This document shows, piece after piece, positions 11,870 through 24,218 of a stretch of 64,000 nt of DNA. The notes under the pieces were generated by a model. It worked only from the letters and a program-made list of their open reading frames with translations. It had not been told where the DNA came from and searched no databases. A program made the translations under genes and the position numbers. Origin of the DNA: Lytechinus variegatus (Eukaryota; Echinodermata; Echinoidea; Temnopleuroida; Toxopneustidae); the NCBI RefSeq assembly GCF_018143015.1, contig NC_054743.1, forward strand, positions 36,335,243 through 36,399,242. The letters are read 5' to 3'. Numbering within the stretch: the first letter of the stretch is position 1; every line of letters begins with the position of its first letter.

Positions 11870-12003
11870 CTCTTGTGCGCCTAGAGCATTTGATATTCTT
11901 ATGGATTTGACGCCATACAAATCATATGTATTATTATTTATTATTATTATTATTATTATTTTATTATTATTATTATTTATTATCATTATTATTATTATTC
12001 ACA
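11870..12003 (+). repeat. Retroposon 3' tail with (ATT)n
   Basis: A short unique stretch, GCGCCTAGAGCATTTGATAT, and a GGATTTGACGCCATACAAAT word lead into a run of ATT triplets (about 11930-12000). A fixed 3' sequence followed by a microsatellite tail is typical of SINE or RTE-like LINE ends. The family is not certain. Confidence 0.5.
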
Positions 12004-12041
12004 AAAATCCGGTTCCTGAAAAGAATCACAAAAAAATACCA

Positions 12042-12480
12042 TTACATGTTGACGGATCCAAAGAAGAGGTACACCAAAACCATTTTTTTATAGTTTGTTA
12101 AAGTAGATATTACATTTTCTAGTTCTGTGAGAGAATAAAACAAAATATATGTTAGTATCATTTGCAAAGTGGATAAAAGATAGGAGGAGGTATTTGATAT
12201 ATTATTGATATAATATAAATATGATATAATATATAATATGAAAAGGAGCGGCCCCAAAATTGACCCCCGGGGCACTCCGCATTGGGCAGTTTTAAAGGGT
12301 GATTCTATCCCATTGTTGTATGTGTGTGTGATAAATAATCTTCTGATCAGCGGTGTGCATGCATGTATTTCCAAATATTTATTTGTTGTTTATGAAGTAA
12401 TATTTTGTGATTAAATGTATCGAAAGCTTTGCTCAGGTCCATAAATATTCCAACCATATGTTCTTTATTAGCCATCGCTT
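12042..12480 (-). mobile_element. LINE reverse transcriptase fragment
   Basis: The minus strand encodes GIFMDLSKAFDTFNHKIL (about 12380-12450, RT motif A) and then CGVPRGSILGPLLFILYI (about 12240-12300, RT motif B), in different frames. Motif C (YADD) is not seen. This is a decayed, 5'- and 3'-truncated copy of a CR1/Jockey-like element. Confidence 0.85.
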
Positions 12481-13122
12481 TTATAATTTTGCCTTAAATA
12501 TTGATAAGCGCTAAGTCTGTGGACTGATTCTTTTTAAAACGGTATTAATCAGATTTGCATTCAATAAAATGCAATGTAATTTTTTTTGTAAAGGTCAATA
12601 TTGATCCCGCGCTTGGGATTTTAAAGATTTTATTTTTTTACATACGTCATGTTTGTGCATCTCCACTTTTTGGGCCCATTACGCCCGTGCATTCTGACAG
12701 GGCACCCCAATCTCTTTTGGTGTGTGTGTGTGTGTGGGAGGGGGCGGGTACAATATCTCTGCACTAACTTTTAACATCATACCAAAACAAACACACCATG
12801 CCTTTAGCATTCCTTTAACAGACTGCTACATTCCTTGTCCTACTAAATACATAATTATTTCCCATCGTAGCACACACGCAGTGATTTTTCTATTCTTCAT
12901 TGTTCGTCACACCTTTTTATTTGTGAATGACCCTGACTCTCACCAGTGTACACGCCCCTGACTAAACACAAATTTACCAGTCTCGGGTAAACATTGATCC
13001 AAGAAAAAAAGCTCTCAACATAATGGCAGGCATACATGTACGCCTACAAATAATTACTTTTTTTTGCAATCGGGACGGGAACAGATTCTCTAACATAGAA
13101 AACCTATTGTCAAAAACACCTT
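12481..13122. other. Intergenic, nothing recognised
   Basis: Contains a short GT run near 12720. The overlapping frames at 12555-12961 show no motif. Confidence 0.4.
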
Positions 13123-13335
13123 CATGACAAAGCAGTCTTTGTCATATATCCGCAGCAGTTTTGTCCTGGAATCTGGACAAAAGCCAGTATTGCAATTTTT
13201 CGTCAACCCAGAGTCTAACGACGACCACTCAGCTATGCCGGTTCATGAATTTTCGACGAAGACCTCTCAGCTGTTCATTGTGATTGGACGGGCATTTTCA
13301 ATAGATTTTCTATGTTGCAAAATTAGGCACCATCG
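13123..13335 (+). repeat. Dispersed repeat, copy 1 (partner at 27950)
   Basis: Aligns by eye with 27950-28190 over about 200 bases. Shared words include GTTTTGTCCTGGA/GTTTGGTCCTGAA, TTTGCAATTTGTC-like, ATGCCGGTTCATGAA/CTGTTCCGGTCCACAAA, and CTCAGCTGTTCATTG/CGCAGCTGTTCATTG. No ends or coding content were identified. Confidence 0.6.
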
Positions 13336-13560
13336 CGATGCGAAAACTATCTAATATCCAATACCGCAGTCCCACTCCTGCATAAGTAGTTCCTATACTC
13401 TAAACGACCCCTCGCTCCGGAGACACATTCAAACGTGACCTGAAGACGGGTCTACTTAATGTTTCCTATTCATAATTATCAATAACTACTTCTTTATTTT
13501 ATCATCGGTTACGTATACTTTCTTTCTTTCATTGTTGATCTCAAGTTTTCTACTCTCGTT

Positions 13561-13841
13561 GGCCCGTATTCTTAACTGAAACCATGGTCTAAGTCTGGTA
13601 TAATATTATAGGAAGCTATGAATATAAAAATGATTAAAATTGAATGCTTAATATGTTGACTGCATGATTTAATGGTGAGTTCTATTGTAATTATCGTTTC
13701 AAGATTTTTTTACGATTTGAATGCCAAATGTGATGGTATTGGTTATCTAATTATAGAAGTTGATGTCACATTTGGCATTCCATAGTTAAACCAAAACATT
13801 AGACTACGGTTTATGATAAGTCAGAGCTCAGAATTCGGGCC
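13561..13841. mobile_element. Foldback MITE with GGCCCGTATTCT ends
   Basis: The left end GGCCCGTATTCT is mirrored by AGAATTCGGGCC at the right. Inner blocks also mirror each other: CATTTGGCATTC near 13768 and GAATGCCAAATG near 13719. It is related to the element at 7844. No target duplication was resolved. Confidence 0.7.
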
Positions 13842-14574
13842 ATTAAAACCAACTTGACGGAAGACCTTCCAATCTCTTTAGTGTGACTGAACCAATAGAG
13901 GTTGAGCTTATTTTATCCACCGCTATGGACTGCTCTATGCTTGCCCCCAAACCATGGTGCAGGCCTATTCTGTAATAAGTCAATATAGACTGAGTAAACC
14001 ACCTTGAATAAATCTGCATAGACAGTGAATTCCACGAGTGTAGAAGGTCCAAGCCACCCATATGTAAATATAAACAACATCAGTGGTTTTAATGTATAAG
14101 AGAATATCAGTGAGAAGTTAGTAATATTTCGTTCATAGTACAAAAACAATTTATAAGATTCCTCAAACAAGCCATAATAAGACGGATGAATATTTACAGA
14201 AATAAACTTTATTCCAGACTTGCAAAAACTACTATCAGTTTAAAACAATGTAATAAAGTTCACGCATGGGCGTCATTTCGTCTTATATTTTGGGGGACAC
14301 CACTTGCTTTCCCAAACCACCTTGGTTAAGGTTTTACGAGTGAGCAGAGCAAGAGAGAGAGAGAAAAAAAGTAATTTAGTGGAGAAAGTCGCGAACTCGT
14401 AATTGATTAGTCTAAATGCATCTGTAATCAAATGTTGTAGTTATGGAACTGTTTTGAGGAACGAAATATATTTTTTTCTGATTTTTTTTCAATCGTTTTC
14501 ATTCACTTCATATGAAATTATGTTTCATTTGTCCATCCCCAACATTTTCATTGCCAGTTGAATCAGATCGGAAA
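13842..14574. other. Intergenic, nothing recognised
   Basis: The short frames at 13843-14170 on the minus strand have no recognisable domain. No other feature is seen. Confidence 0.4.
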
Positions 14575-14873
14575 TTGAGAACCATATTAGTTATCGTTAT
14601 CATCGTATTCATCCTCATCATTACCATTCTCATGATCATGACCACCACCATCATAATCATCGACATCGGCATCATTTTAAATATGATCATCATAACCATT
14701 ATCTTTCTATGATCAAGATCCTTTTCACGATCATCCTAACTATCCTCCTCCTCATCATCATCATTTTCACTATCTTCATCATCGTCGTCATCATCATTAC
14801 TACCACCATCATCATCATCATCGCCATTATGATACTATGATCTCCGTTATCATCATCGTCATCATCATCATCC

Positions 14874-14906
<33 letters not shown>

Positions 14907-15340
14907 TCACCATCATCATCATCATAAACGTCATCATCATCGTCACCACCACCATCATCATTATCATCTTCATCATCACTACATTCATCATTTTCGTCAC
15001 CACCATTATCATCATCATCATCATCACTACCATCATCATCGTCATCATTACCACCATCACTCTATCATCGCTATCGTCATCATCACCACCACCACCACCA
15101 CCGCCACCACCATAATCACCATCTTCATAATTATCAATCATCATCATCAGCAGCAGCAGCAGCATCATCATTATCGTCTTTATCATTTTCACTATCATCA
15201 CCACGACTATCATTGCCGCCGTAATCATAATTATTTACATCGTCACCGCTATTATTCTCTCTCGAGTCATCATCATCAACATCATCATCATTGTCGTTGT
15301 CTCAAATGGTGCCATCATCCTGATCGCCACTACCACCACC
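14575..15340. repeat. Large (CAT/ATG)n-rich microsatellite
   Basis: About 770 bases of imperfect CAT, CAC, CGT and ATT triplets. Open frames on both strands (Ile/Thr runs on plus, Met/Val runs on minus) come from the repeat. Confidence 0.95.
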
Positions 15341-17616
15341 TGTAACACCACTGTCATATTTGTTTTGTCGTCTTGACTCGCTAATCAACAGGAACGTGAT
15401 TTATCATCACGTTGACGTCTCGATTTTACCAAATTGACACCTTAAAACCATCACAAATAAACGACAAACATTTCTTCTGGACCAAACATTTACGAAATTT
15501 AATGAATACTTTCTTGTAAGGCCACTTTGAAAATATGAACATAATGTATACTCAAAATATTACAAACATCAATATTGCAATTTTGAAGCATAAATTTGAG
15601 AATTAATACATCAATAAAACACGTTGTAATATACAGAATGCTTATTTCAAGCATATAAATTTATGCAAATTTTATCTACAAAACACAACGAAAATAAAAG
15701 AAAATTCTGGTGCTGATTTTTTTGTCGCTCACTGCTATCTAAAATTCACGATAATTATTTTCTATGCCTTTTGCCTCGTGGTCATCTTACTGCTTTATCA
15801 TCGTAAATAAGAGTAAATCTTCAAGAAAATATAAATCAACTAAAATTCATACGCAAATATTTCAAAAAAGCACATGTTATATCGTATACCATATCTGATT
15901 GTCAATATTACTTAACTAGTATTGATACAATCTTTTTTAATAGAAAATGAATGATGTGCAGACAGTGCAGTGTAATTATATTTGTAAAGCATTAAATGCT
16001 GAAATGCAATGTCTTGAAGGAGACCATCGAAGTGTTTATATAGGCCAAGTCATTAGTTTTCACTGACAAATTTGTTCTGAGCCAACCAGATGCAAGGATT
16101 TCGGTAGCTAATAACCGTTGTCATAAACGACCGACTATGTATTTCATGAAAATGCTCCAACGGGATTCATCAACTCTTTCTAACACTACTATCACCATTG
16201 TGTCGCATGCTCGCTGTAAATAAAGATAGATCACAACCACATGATAGATTTTAAATTAGCTTTTTATGATTCAATCATTCATTCTGGTTTGGTTACGTAG
16301 TGACTGCATTTAGTATGGCAACGAATCTTTGATGCCTTGACAACAGTACATTTTTTTCACCATTCAAGGTGCGTAATATGGAAGACGGAATATAGGCATA
16401 CATAATATGTACGTGTCGTGAGTAGTGGTAATGAAAAAAAACGACTTCTCACAATTTGATATTTATACATCGATGATATATATATAGTCATTACAGAAAC
16501 ACCAATAAACAAGATGTATTTAAAGACAAGCTGCCTTTGAGAAACATGACTTAATACGAATCCATCCAGACAATGTTGAAGAAAAACACCCCTAAAAATC
16601 GGGTTGTTCGAGCTGAGTAATCAGACAGAAGCATTTGAAACAAAATTGTTGTTGAATCGTAACCGGATATAATTTTTCTTCAGATAAGTAAAAAGTATCT
16701 AAACAGCACTAATAATATTTTGTTTTAAGGTTTCGGCAATACTGTCTAAAAACAGGGCTTGGGAATTTAATTTCGTTCAACCGAGTCTTTAGCCATGAAG
16801 TGACTATAAAATTCAACCTACCATGTCTTTTTTTGATGAAGAAACATTTTGATGTTTGCCTGAAGTCGTGCTCTGTTGCATTTAATATTTCTCTTCAACC
16901 TTGTTGATAACAATAACGCGTAATCATTTTCTCATTAAAGAGATATGATTACATTATACCCACAATGGTGGATAAAATCCTAAATGTTTGTAATGCATTT
17001 AAAAATAAGGTATTAAAATATAGCCATGAAAGAAAAGGTAAAACTGAAAGAGGGCCTCAAATGAAAAACAAAAGTGCGTAATTTGTTGCACTTTGAGTAA
17101 TCAGTTTTCTGGAATTTACACCTGACGGCTGTTGCCCCCCATCATTATGAAACATTAGGTAAATGTGAATTTTGCTTGGTGAGAATCTAGGCCAATGCTA
17201 TAACTGCACGGGACCGTGTACACTAAGCAAACATTCTTTGTATTGTTTTGAGTTTGAAAGGAAAAAAATCGTGCAACTATTTCCTAATTCCAATCAATAC
17301 AATGATCAATCAACTGTGATGACGAAATTCTATTGCTGCATAATTGAAATTGAACTTCAAAATAAGAGACAGGAGACAACAAAATGTTATATCCGAGACT
17401 AAATCAACTGCTAATTAATGCATTTTTGCATCTTAGCGAACAACTTTCATGCAATGTATCAATACAATATATATCTTTATATTTCATAGAACTATTGTTG
17501 ATTGAACACCCAAAGAATCGTCATAACAAAACCAGTATTTGTTGGTTTATCCAAAATCATAAAAAAACAATGTTAAGGAGTGAAGAACTCCAAAATGACA
17601 GAGTAGCATTATGACA
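15341..17616. other. Intergenic, no gene recognised
   Basis: AT-rich, downstream of gene B on its strand. About 16060-16150 shares words with 27560-27660 (GAGCCAACCAGATGCAAGGA against CAGCCAATCAGATTGAAGGA, then GGTAGCTAATAACCGTT-like), so a decayed dispersed repeat lies here. Part of gene B's 3' UTR should lie just below 17617, but no clear polyadenylation signal was identified. Confidence 0.45.
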
Positions 17617-19173
17617 TCATTCATCTTCGACGATTGGTATAGGTTTAGGCGGAGCTAGATCAAGAGGGGGCGGAGGGGGAGGAGATGGGGCCAGATTCAT
17701 GTCATCAGGTTTGAAGGATGATATCCTCTTTTCACCCATCAGATGCTCGTCCTCGATCATAGGAGGAAACCTGTCTTCAGCATCCGGTGACAGGTAACCA
17801 TCATTGACCTCGCCCGTCTCGTGGTCATTGAACCCGGTGGTGGTGGTGTCGGAGACGGGAGGGGGCGGGGGATACTCCGTGTAATCGTTCAAGGGCATAT
17901 CCGCGAAACTGTCGTCGTCGTTGTTGATGGGACGCAGGTCGGTGCCGTTTAGACCGTTGGGCTGGAACACGGATGCTGATCGAGATTCGCTGACGTCGTA
18001 CCCAGCAGCCTTGATGTCGCCGAGGTCGGGTCGGTCATCGGTTGGCTTTGGCTTGCAGCCGTTGCAGAAACAGTAGCAACAGCAGAGGGACAGCAGCAGC
18101 ACTATAAGACAAGCTATGATCATGAGAACCACCAGAAGCCAGATGGGGAGAACGGGAGTGAGTTCGATCTCGAGCGTCGTAGTCGTGGTCCCCATCGCAT
18201 TTGTGGCGGAGCAGTTGATGCTTTTGCCGACGTCGGAACGTTGGGAGATCCGAATGACGGCTTCAATGGCCCCTTCCTCCACGAGTGTTGTTTGAAGAAG
18301 TATGCTACGATCGGAAAAGGTGAGCTCGGGGACGTTGATGATTAAGCCGGGGTAAGCGGTAGCTGTGCACCTGATTGTAACGTTCTTAGTCTCAAGGTAG
18401 TGGACGTCGAGACGAGGACCGAAGTCGATGATGGGGAAGTGCCTTACGATGAGCTTTGTCGAGCCCGATGGGACAGTACATGTGGCATCTGAGTTCAGGC
18501 TCGGATGCGTGAGCGAACACGCCAACTGGGACTCGTGATCTGCCGCTGTCATCGTGTACGAGCTCGACGTCGCCGTTATTGACGGCGACGTGTCCACCTG
18601 CGTATCGAAATTCACATCAACAAGGGTTTGATCCGAGCGGAGCAAGCTCCATTTCAATTCCCCAAGAGGTCGACCCCCACTAGACCGACACCGGAAGTTT
18701 CCGAGCTCGTCTCCCTCATCAAACACGATCTCATTGGCAGTTGTATCTAGACATGACGGGACCCCTGGCGCCATGGCAGGATTGACGACGCTCAACGTCG
18801 CCCCCGCTTCGTAGTTCGATCCTCCACCTTGAGCATCGACCAGGCAATCGTACTGGAAAGCGTCATCGAGCGTGACGTTTTTAATCCTCAGGTTGTAGTA
18901 TCCGTTTGATGGGTTCCCGAATATCTCGTACTTCGGCAGGGCTTCGTTCCTGTTCACGTTTGGTCCTACCGCGATGGACCGGTCAACGATCCAGTAGACG
19001 ATGAGTCCCTGGCCTGTTCGCACCTTACAGTAGAAGACTGCATCTGTCCCTTCGGCGGCCTCGGTGTCCACAGGCCCCATCACAATCGGATTGATCTGCT
19101 GGAGACTGTGATGAACTAGACACAGCTCTATCAAAACCAGAATATAGCACAGTGATCCAAAGCGAGGCGCCAT
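17617..19173 (-). CDS. Gene B: three-Ig-domain membrane protein with proline-rich tail
   Basis: This is a 518-residue intronless coding region. A leader covers about residues 5-24. Ig domain 1 (about 29-130) has C49, W61 and C110. Its KYEIFGNPSNGYYNLRIKNV stretch closely resembles the V-type first domain of Kirrel/NEPH/nephrin-like adhesion proteins. Ig domain 2 (about 138-243) has C162, W175 and C219 plus the extra pair C141/C232. Ig domain 3 (about 248-338) has C269 and C321. The transmembrane helix (about 341-368) runs into CCCYCFCNGC, possible palmitoylation sites. The acidic 145-residue tail has two proline runs (435-439 and 498-503) that could bind SH3, WW or EVH1 domains. No ITIM is seen. 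The first ATG follows TAAA, a reasonable initiation context. An adhesion or recognition role is inferred from the family; orthology to a named gene cannot be claimed. Confidence 0.88.
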   Translation of the reverse strand: MAPRFGSLCYILVLIELCLVHHSLQQINPIVMGPVDTEAAEGTDAVFYCKVRTGQGLIVYWIVDRSIAVGPNVNRNEALPKYEIFGNPSNGYYNLRIKNVTLDDAFQYDCLVDAQGGGSNYEAGATLSVVNPAMAPGVPSCLDTTANEIVFDEGDELGNFRCRSSGGRPLGELKWSLLRSDQTLVDVNFDTQVDTSPSITATSSSYTMTAADHESQLACSLTHPSLNSDATCTVPSGSTKLIVRHFPIIDFGPRLDVHYLETKNVTIRCTATAYPGLIINVPELTFSDRSILLQTTLVEEGAIEAVIRISQRSDVGKSINCSATNAMGTTTTTLEIELTPVLPIWLLVVLMIIACLIVLLLSLCCCYCFCNGCKPKPTDDRPDLGDIKAAGYDVSESRSASVFQPNGLNGTDLRPINNDDDSFADMPLNDYTEYPPPPPVSDTTTTGFNDHETGEVNDGYLSPDAEDRFPPMIEDEHLMGEKRISSFKPDDMNLAPSPPPPPPLDLAPPKPIPIVEDE

Positions 19174-20201
19174 TTTAACTTTCCAACTTTCGCTATGTCG
19201 CCAAAACCAATACTAGTGCCACAGGTTCAAATAGCCTCTGAAGCTGATGCGGCTTCTAGAATTAATGGGTTATAAAGTATCACTAAAGACAGGCTTGTCT
19301 GTCGGTGTATACAAGCATTAGTCATTATCCATGGATGAATGCTTAATCAAATGCGATTTTAAAAACAAATGGGAGTCATTCTGTGTCTATGCAACTGCAG
19401 ATGATATACAAGTTGACTCCATAAGAAAAAAAAAGCAAGGTATTTTCTTTTTTTCTACTGTTTACTTAAGAATGAATAACCAAACACGTTCCCTCCTCTT
19501 TCATGTCTTTGCCCAAGAAAAAGCTCGCTCCATTGGAATGAGAGGCGGGTTAAAGAAAGGGGAAATAAAAGACACCGGGGTGCGGTCCTTGTCAAAAATC
19601 ACTCTTGCTCATCGAACTTTTGAATAAGAACATACCATTCGATATGAGGGGTGCATTCGAACTCTCTTCCGCTGAAGCAATAACTGAGCGCACCAGTGAC
19701 CAGGTTTTCCTCGATTTCTCAATCTATCTGCCATCTACCACTCTGCTAAATGCAAGACTTTATGCATCCATGCTACCGTCGTCCTTGGTATACTGGTCGA
19801 ATATTAAACTGACTTGTCAAGCGTAAAATTTCACATCTTCCGCCATCAAAGCCAATCGATATCCTTCCACTCGCTAAAGGCGAGGGAAGGGATCCTGAGT
19901 TAGGAATGGTTGCGTCTTTTCGTGACGAAATATCTATCTCTTCAAATTGACAAATGCATCTCGTGTGTGTACAGTGCGGCCAAGCAGAGGACAATCGAGG
20001 ATACAATGAAAAGAGGGTTTATAAGAAACAACTGCTGCTTTTTTTTCCCTTTACTCGGTAAGATAATGAATAAAAAGGATACACACCCATCATTAGTACA
20101 TGTCGGTATGTGGCATACAACGATTACTGCCAAACAACTTCCGCGTGTCAGGTAGTATAACAGTGTAAAACAAATCATGATAGACATATTTTCTAAATTA
20201 A
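19174..20201. other. Upstream region of gene B, no other gene recognised
   Basis: Should hold the gene B promoter and 5' UTR, but no TATA box or initiator could be assigned. The frames at 19331-20214 are short, overlap on both strands and lack motifs. Confidence 0.4.
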
Positions 20202-20784
20202 AGGCCAAGTCCACCCCAGAAAAAAATATCGATATGACTCAATTGGTTTAAATTGAACAAGCATAAAGCTGAAAATTTCATCATGTTCGATTGTGAAATA
20301 AGAAAGAAGTGACATTTTATAATTGCACAAACGGTTAACTCCGTGATATTCAAATAAGAGTCAATGATATCACTCACCTTTTTTTTACTGTTTGAATTAT
20401 ACAGTATTTCAATTTCTACAGATTCCACAATAATGACCAACTTGAATGAACCACGAAATACTAAAACAATGGGAATACCACATGTTCAGGGAGGAATAAA
20501 ACTATGTTTATAGAATGGCAAATGAAGAGAAAATTACACTATTGCATACAATGAAATTTAAAAGAAATACTAGTAGTAAATGGGCGATGTTATCGATCCC
20601 ACCATTTACATACAGACCAGGATGTGCATATAAATCATTTGTGAAAATTACTAGTAAGCGAACCTTTGAAATGTCACAACTTCCTTATTTCCCATCCAAT
20701 TTTGAGAATATTTTTATTGTTATGCCTGTTGGATTTTTCTCTTTTTATTCAAGTCAAGTTTTTGTTGGAGAGTACTTGTCCATT
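20202..20784. mobile_element. Long foldback element, piggyBac-like (TTAA) MITE family
   Basis: The left end is AGGCCAAGTCCACC preceded by TTAA (20198-20201). The right end, GAGTACTTGTCC, mirrors it, though its TTAA is lost. The arms mirror over about 250 bases each: GCTGAAAATTTCATCA at 20269 against inverted sequence near 20700, and AAGTGACATTTTATAA against its mirror. The 132-codon frame at 20515-20913 lies mostly inside it and is not a gene. Its sequence resembles a repeat I recall from sea urchin genomic clones. Confidence 0.7.
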
Positions 20785-21036
20785 CAGGGTATACTCATGT
20801 CTCCCTCCCTCCCACATTTCTTTCAATTAATGTGGGCAAAAAAAATTGTGATTGTGATTTTATGTTGCATAGTTAGCCCCCCCCCTACTTTCAAAAAAAT
20901 TCCCAGGCCCTGAGAGGTACGGCATGGTTGCGGAAAATGTCATGGGCCTATCCCTTTAACTTAAAGAGTATTATTTATATTACATCAACCCCCCCTTTTG
21001 GTCAAACCTCTAATACCAGAATAGATTGATCAACAC

Positions 21037-21245
21037 CATATTATTATCATTATTATTGTTATTATTATTAGTAGTAGTAGTAGTATTATTATCATTATCA
21101 TAGTTATTATTATTTCCATTGTCCAAAACTTGATGTCCTGTTGGTATATTAAACAGCAACCGGACTTCTTCCAGAAATCTAGGGTTATTCCAGGATTACA
21201 GGGTTATTATTATTATTATCATTATTATTATTATCATTATTATAT
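21037..21245. repeat. (ATT/AGT)n microsatellites
   Basis: Two runs of ATT triplets, with a short TAG run, at about 21037-21115 and 21205-21245. Nothing else is seen between 20785 and 21764. Confidence 0.85.
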
Positions 21246-21764
21246 TTTTACGTTGACTGCTTTTGATGGATATTCGTGTTGGTTTTTGGATTATTTTCAA
21301 CTTTTTATGCTCTTCTTTTAATCAGCTGTCACGAGGTGGCGCACTCACTCAGCTGTTTTTCTCGTTGATTGATATCTACTGTCTTTGTCTGTCTGTATTT
21401 CAATTCTTATTTATACGCATGTCGATGCAGGTTCGGATTGAAATGGGGGTAATTGGTATAAAATCCAGTATAAAATCGACACTGCTCTGTTAAATAAAAC
21501 AGTTTATATAAACCTAGAGTTTTACTAAAAGAAATACAGAATCATTCTGTAAGTTGCTATAACAGGACCTTTTCTGCAATTTAACAGAACAGGCGTAGTT
21601 TAAAAGAAAGAAAATAAAGTTTTATTTCAGGAAATTCTTAAATTTTCATTCACCAACTACCAGTTTTCTGAAATTTCACAAAATGAATGTAAGATTGCAT
21701 AGTGCAGTAAGAAGTCTTTATCCTGTAGCAACAACTAAATCAACTAACGGCTAATTTTACACTA

Positions 21765-22002
21765 CACTGTATAAACTGCGGTGTTAAAACTGACACCAAT
21801 TGGTGATAATAGAGGACCACACCCTGAGGTGTTAAAATTACACCCTACAGACTGAACATAACACCAAAGAGTGTAAATGTAACAACAAAAGGTGTTTTAA
21901 TAACGCCTATAGGTGAAAAATAACACAACCAATTTAACACCGGTGTAAAATAATTGGTGTGGTCCTCTATGTACACCGGTTAACACCACAATTTTTTATG
22001 TG
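21765..22002. mobile_element. TA-flanked MITE, GGTGTTA family, copy 2
   Basis: Same layout and orientation as the copy at 2272. It begins CACTGTATAAACTGCGGTG, ends TTTTTTATGTG, and is flanked by TA at 21763-21764 and 22003-22004. Confidence 0.85.
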
Positions 22003-22036
22003 TACTGCTATTGTAGGGCACATTATCTTTAACACT

Positions 22037-22200
22037 CACTGTAAAAATGAAGTGCTAATTTAGCACCTACAGTGCCTGTACAGTGACTGCACAACGAGTG
22101 CTGCATTTCTAGTTCAAATTTGAATTAGAAAATCAGCGCTCGTAGTGCATTCGTTATACAAGCACTTTTAGTGCTAAATTAGCACTTCATTTTTACACTC
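22037..22200. mobile_element. TA-MITE relative, GTGCTAA family
   Basis: The left arm CACTGTAAAAATGAAGTGCT and the right arm AGCACTTCATTTTTACACTC are inverted copies; the mirror extends through CTAATTTAGCAC. The interior repeats the words GCACT and AGTGC in both orientations. The terminal CACTGTAAAAA is shared with the GGTGTTA family just upstream, but the internal word differs. Confidence 0.75.
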
Positions 22201-22981
22201 CTTAATCAATTACTTTATCAGAAGTCTCAATACACCGAAGCGCTCTACCATAAATGCAGCTTCAGTGAAGCTGGTATTCCTGCGTTCAACGAATGAATGT
22301 CTGCCAGGTCTAGCCCTCACCTGGGTTGAGTGAGGCATCGTATGGATACATTTCTTGCTGAATAATTTTATTCAGAATACTGAAAATGTTCACCTTTTGA
22401 CTTGTTTGTCGTGCTTTCTCGCCATCTAATTGGTAACAAATGGCGAAATTAGCAATAAACAGAGTGAGGGGTACAAGATGGCGCGCAAGGCAAAATGCCT
22501 TAGAAGTCCCGAGAAAAAACAAAGCGAGTGAGCAATAATCGTTCGATTTTTAAAACGAACGTCTAATTTTGTGAAAGATATATTACATAATATTCAGTAA
22601 ATAACACACCTTTCTTCCCCCCTTACTGTTCTTTCACTTTGTTCTCCGAATACCCCCAACCCTTTTTCTTTTTCTTTTTTTTTGGGGGGCATGCCGGCAA
22701 GTCCCCCATTTTGCACTAGTATTTTAGCAGCATCTCGGCCTGCGACACGTCCTCCTATTTGTTTTAATATGCCTATTACGTCATAGTTTGCATGAAACTT
22801 TTCGTTTTACGGTTTGTAGAAGAGACTATTTATTTCCTGGTATTAGTGATACATAAAATCTTGCTGGTGACCGTGGAGTAAATATTATTCCCTAAGAAAT
22901 ATTCATAATAGAATGACAAGGCGTACAGTTTCAGAGGAAGATCTTTCTTTCTTATCATATTGCCGAAATATAGTTTTACTA
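22201..22981. other. Intergenic, nothing recognised
   Basis: The frame at 22310-22522 (minus) is short and motif-free. A T-rich then G-rich run lies near 22665-22690. Confidence 0.4.
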
Positions 22982-23220
22982 CACAGCAAAATATGTGGTG
23001 TTAACCGGTGTACATAGAGGACCACACCAGTTATTTTACACCGGTGTTGAATTGGTGGTGTTACTTTTACACCTATATGTGTTATAACAACACCTTTGGT
23101 GGTTACATTTACACACTTTGGTGTTATGTTCAATCTTTAGGGTGTAATTTTAACACCTCAGTGTGTGGTCCTCTATTAACACCAGTTGGTGTCAGTTTTA
23201 ACACCACAGATTTTACAGTG
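22982..23220. mobile_element. TA-flanked MITE, GGTGTTA family, copy 3
   Basis: It begins CACAGCAAAATATGTGGTG, preceded by TA, and ends GATTTTACAGTG. The right TA is not preserved. Orientation is opposite to copies 1 and 2. The opposing frames at 22903-23226 are repeat artefacts. Confidence 0.85.
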
Positions 23221-24218
23221 TTTTAAATCTAAGTAAACATTGGTCCATCCATTACTCAATACATTGTGTACCTCACAATATAGTTTTACACCAAGCCATT
23301 TATTGAATTTAGACTATAACATATTTTCATGAACATCATAAAATCGGATATAAAATTCAAGATATGCAGCCATAAGGTGCAAGCAAATAAAACACGCAAT
23401 GGGCTGCATGGAAACCTCGTAGTGAGTGGACTTTTACTCTTGATCAGTTCTGTCTGTAATACTGCCATCAGTGATATCGGCCCAGCACAAGTAGGAGTTA
23501 TACAAAAATCATTCAAAACGCGTCAATCATTCAAAAATTTCCATTAATTGTTGTTGACCAAGATAGACTCCGATAGATGGACAGCTGAATAATGTATAAA
23601 GGAAGCGTGGACAGGGGGCATACAACTATATGTAATGCTGATCGTCACCCGTTTGTATAGCCGAGTTACCCCCCCCCCCCTAAAAAAACAAAAAAAAAAA
23701 AAAATCAAACAGACAAACCAACAAACAAAACAAAACAAACAGATCGGTGGCAAAATTTTCCATGAAATGAACAACTAACATAAACCTTTTTACATAGATA
23801 TTATCGTGCAAGATACATCTAGAGGATTGCCTTGGAACGACTTTTATTACTGTTTGATACCAAAGGTTCAAACATTTACGACTCCATGTTACGTCTTGAA
23901 TCAGATAATAGACACAAAGGCAATTTTGGTGTATTAGGGCTGACGTGAATACTTTTCGGAAATGGAGGACTCACAGCTTCCGGTAATATTAATTAATTAC
24001 AGATTTGATTATTGATCTCTAGACAGAATTCTGTAAAATTACAATAATTTGACTATACATCTCTGTTATGATACATTCTGACATTGGTTTCATTCAAGAT
24101 TACACGATTTCATTTGACTGTGATGGTTATACTAGGTGGTTTTAAAAAAAAATATTTCAAAAGGTCCGAGGTCTCCTTTTCGACATTCTGTTTTTCTTTA
24201 TATACATTGTGATATCAG
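23221..24218. other. Upstream of the visible gene D exons, nothing assigned
   Basis: Earlier exons of gene D are expected upstream of 24219, but none could be fixed here. Opposing frames at 23286-23547 have somewhat protein-like composition, and I cannot connect them to gene D. A long A-rich run is at 23688-23705. Confidence 0.35.

Noticed and set aside
14827-15228. 133-codon Met/Val-rich frame
   Set aside because: Complement of a CAT microsatellite.
20515-20913. 132-codon plus-strand frame
   Set aside because: Lies mostly inside the foldback element at 20202-20784 and has no motif.
23286-23547. Opposing frames with protein-like composition
   Set aside because: No domain, splice context or link to gene D could be shown.
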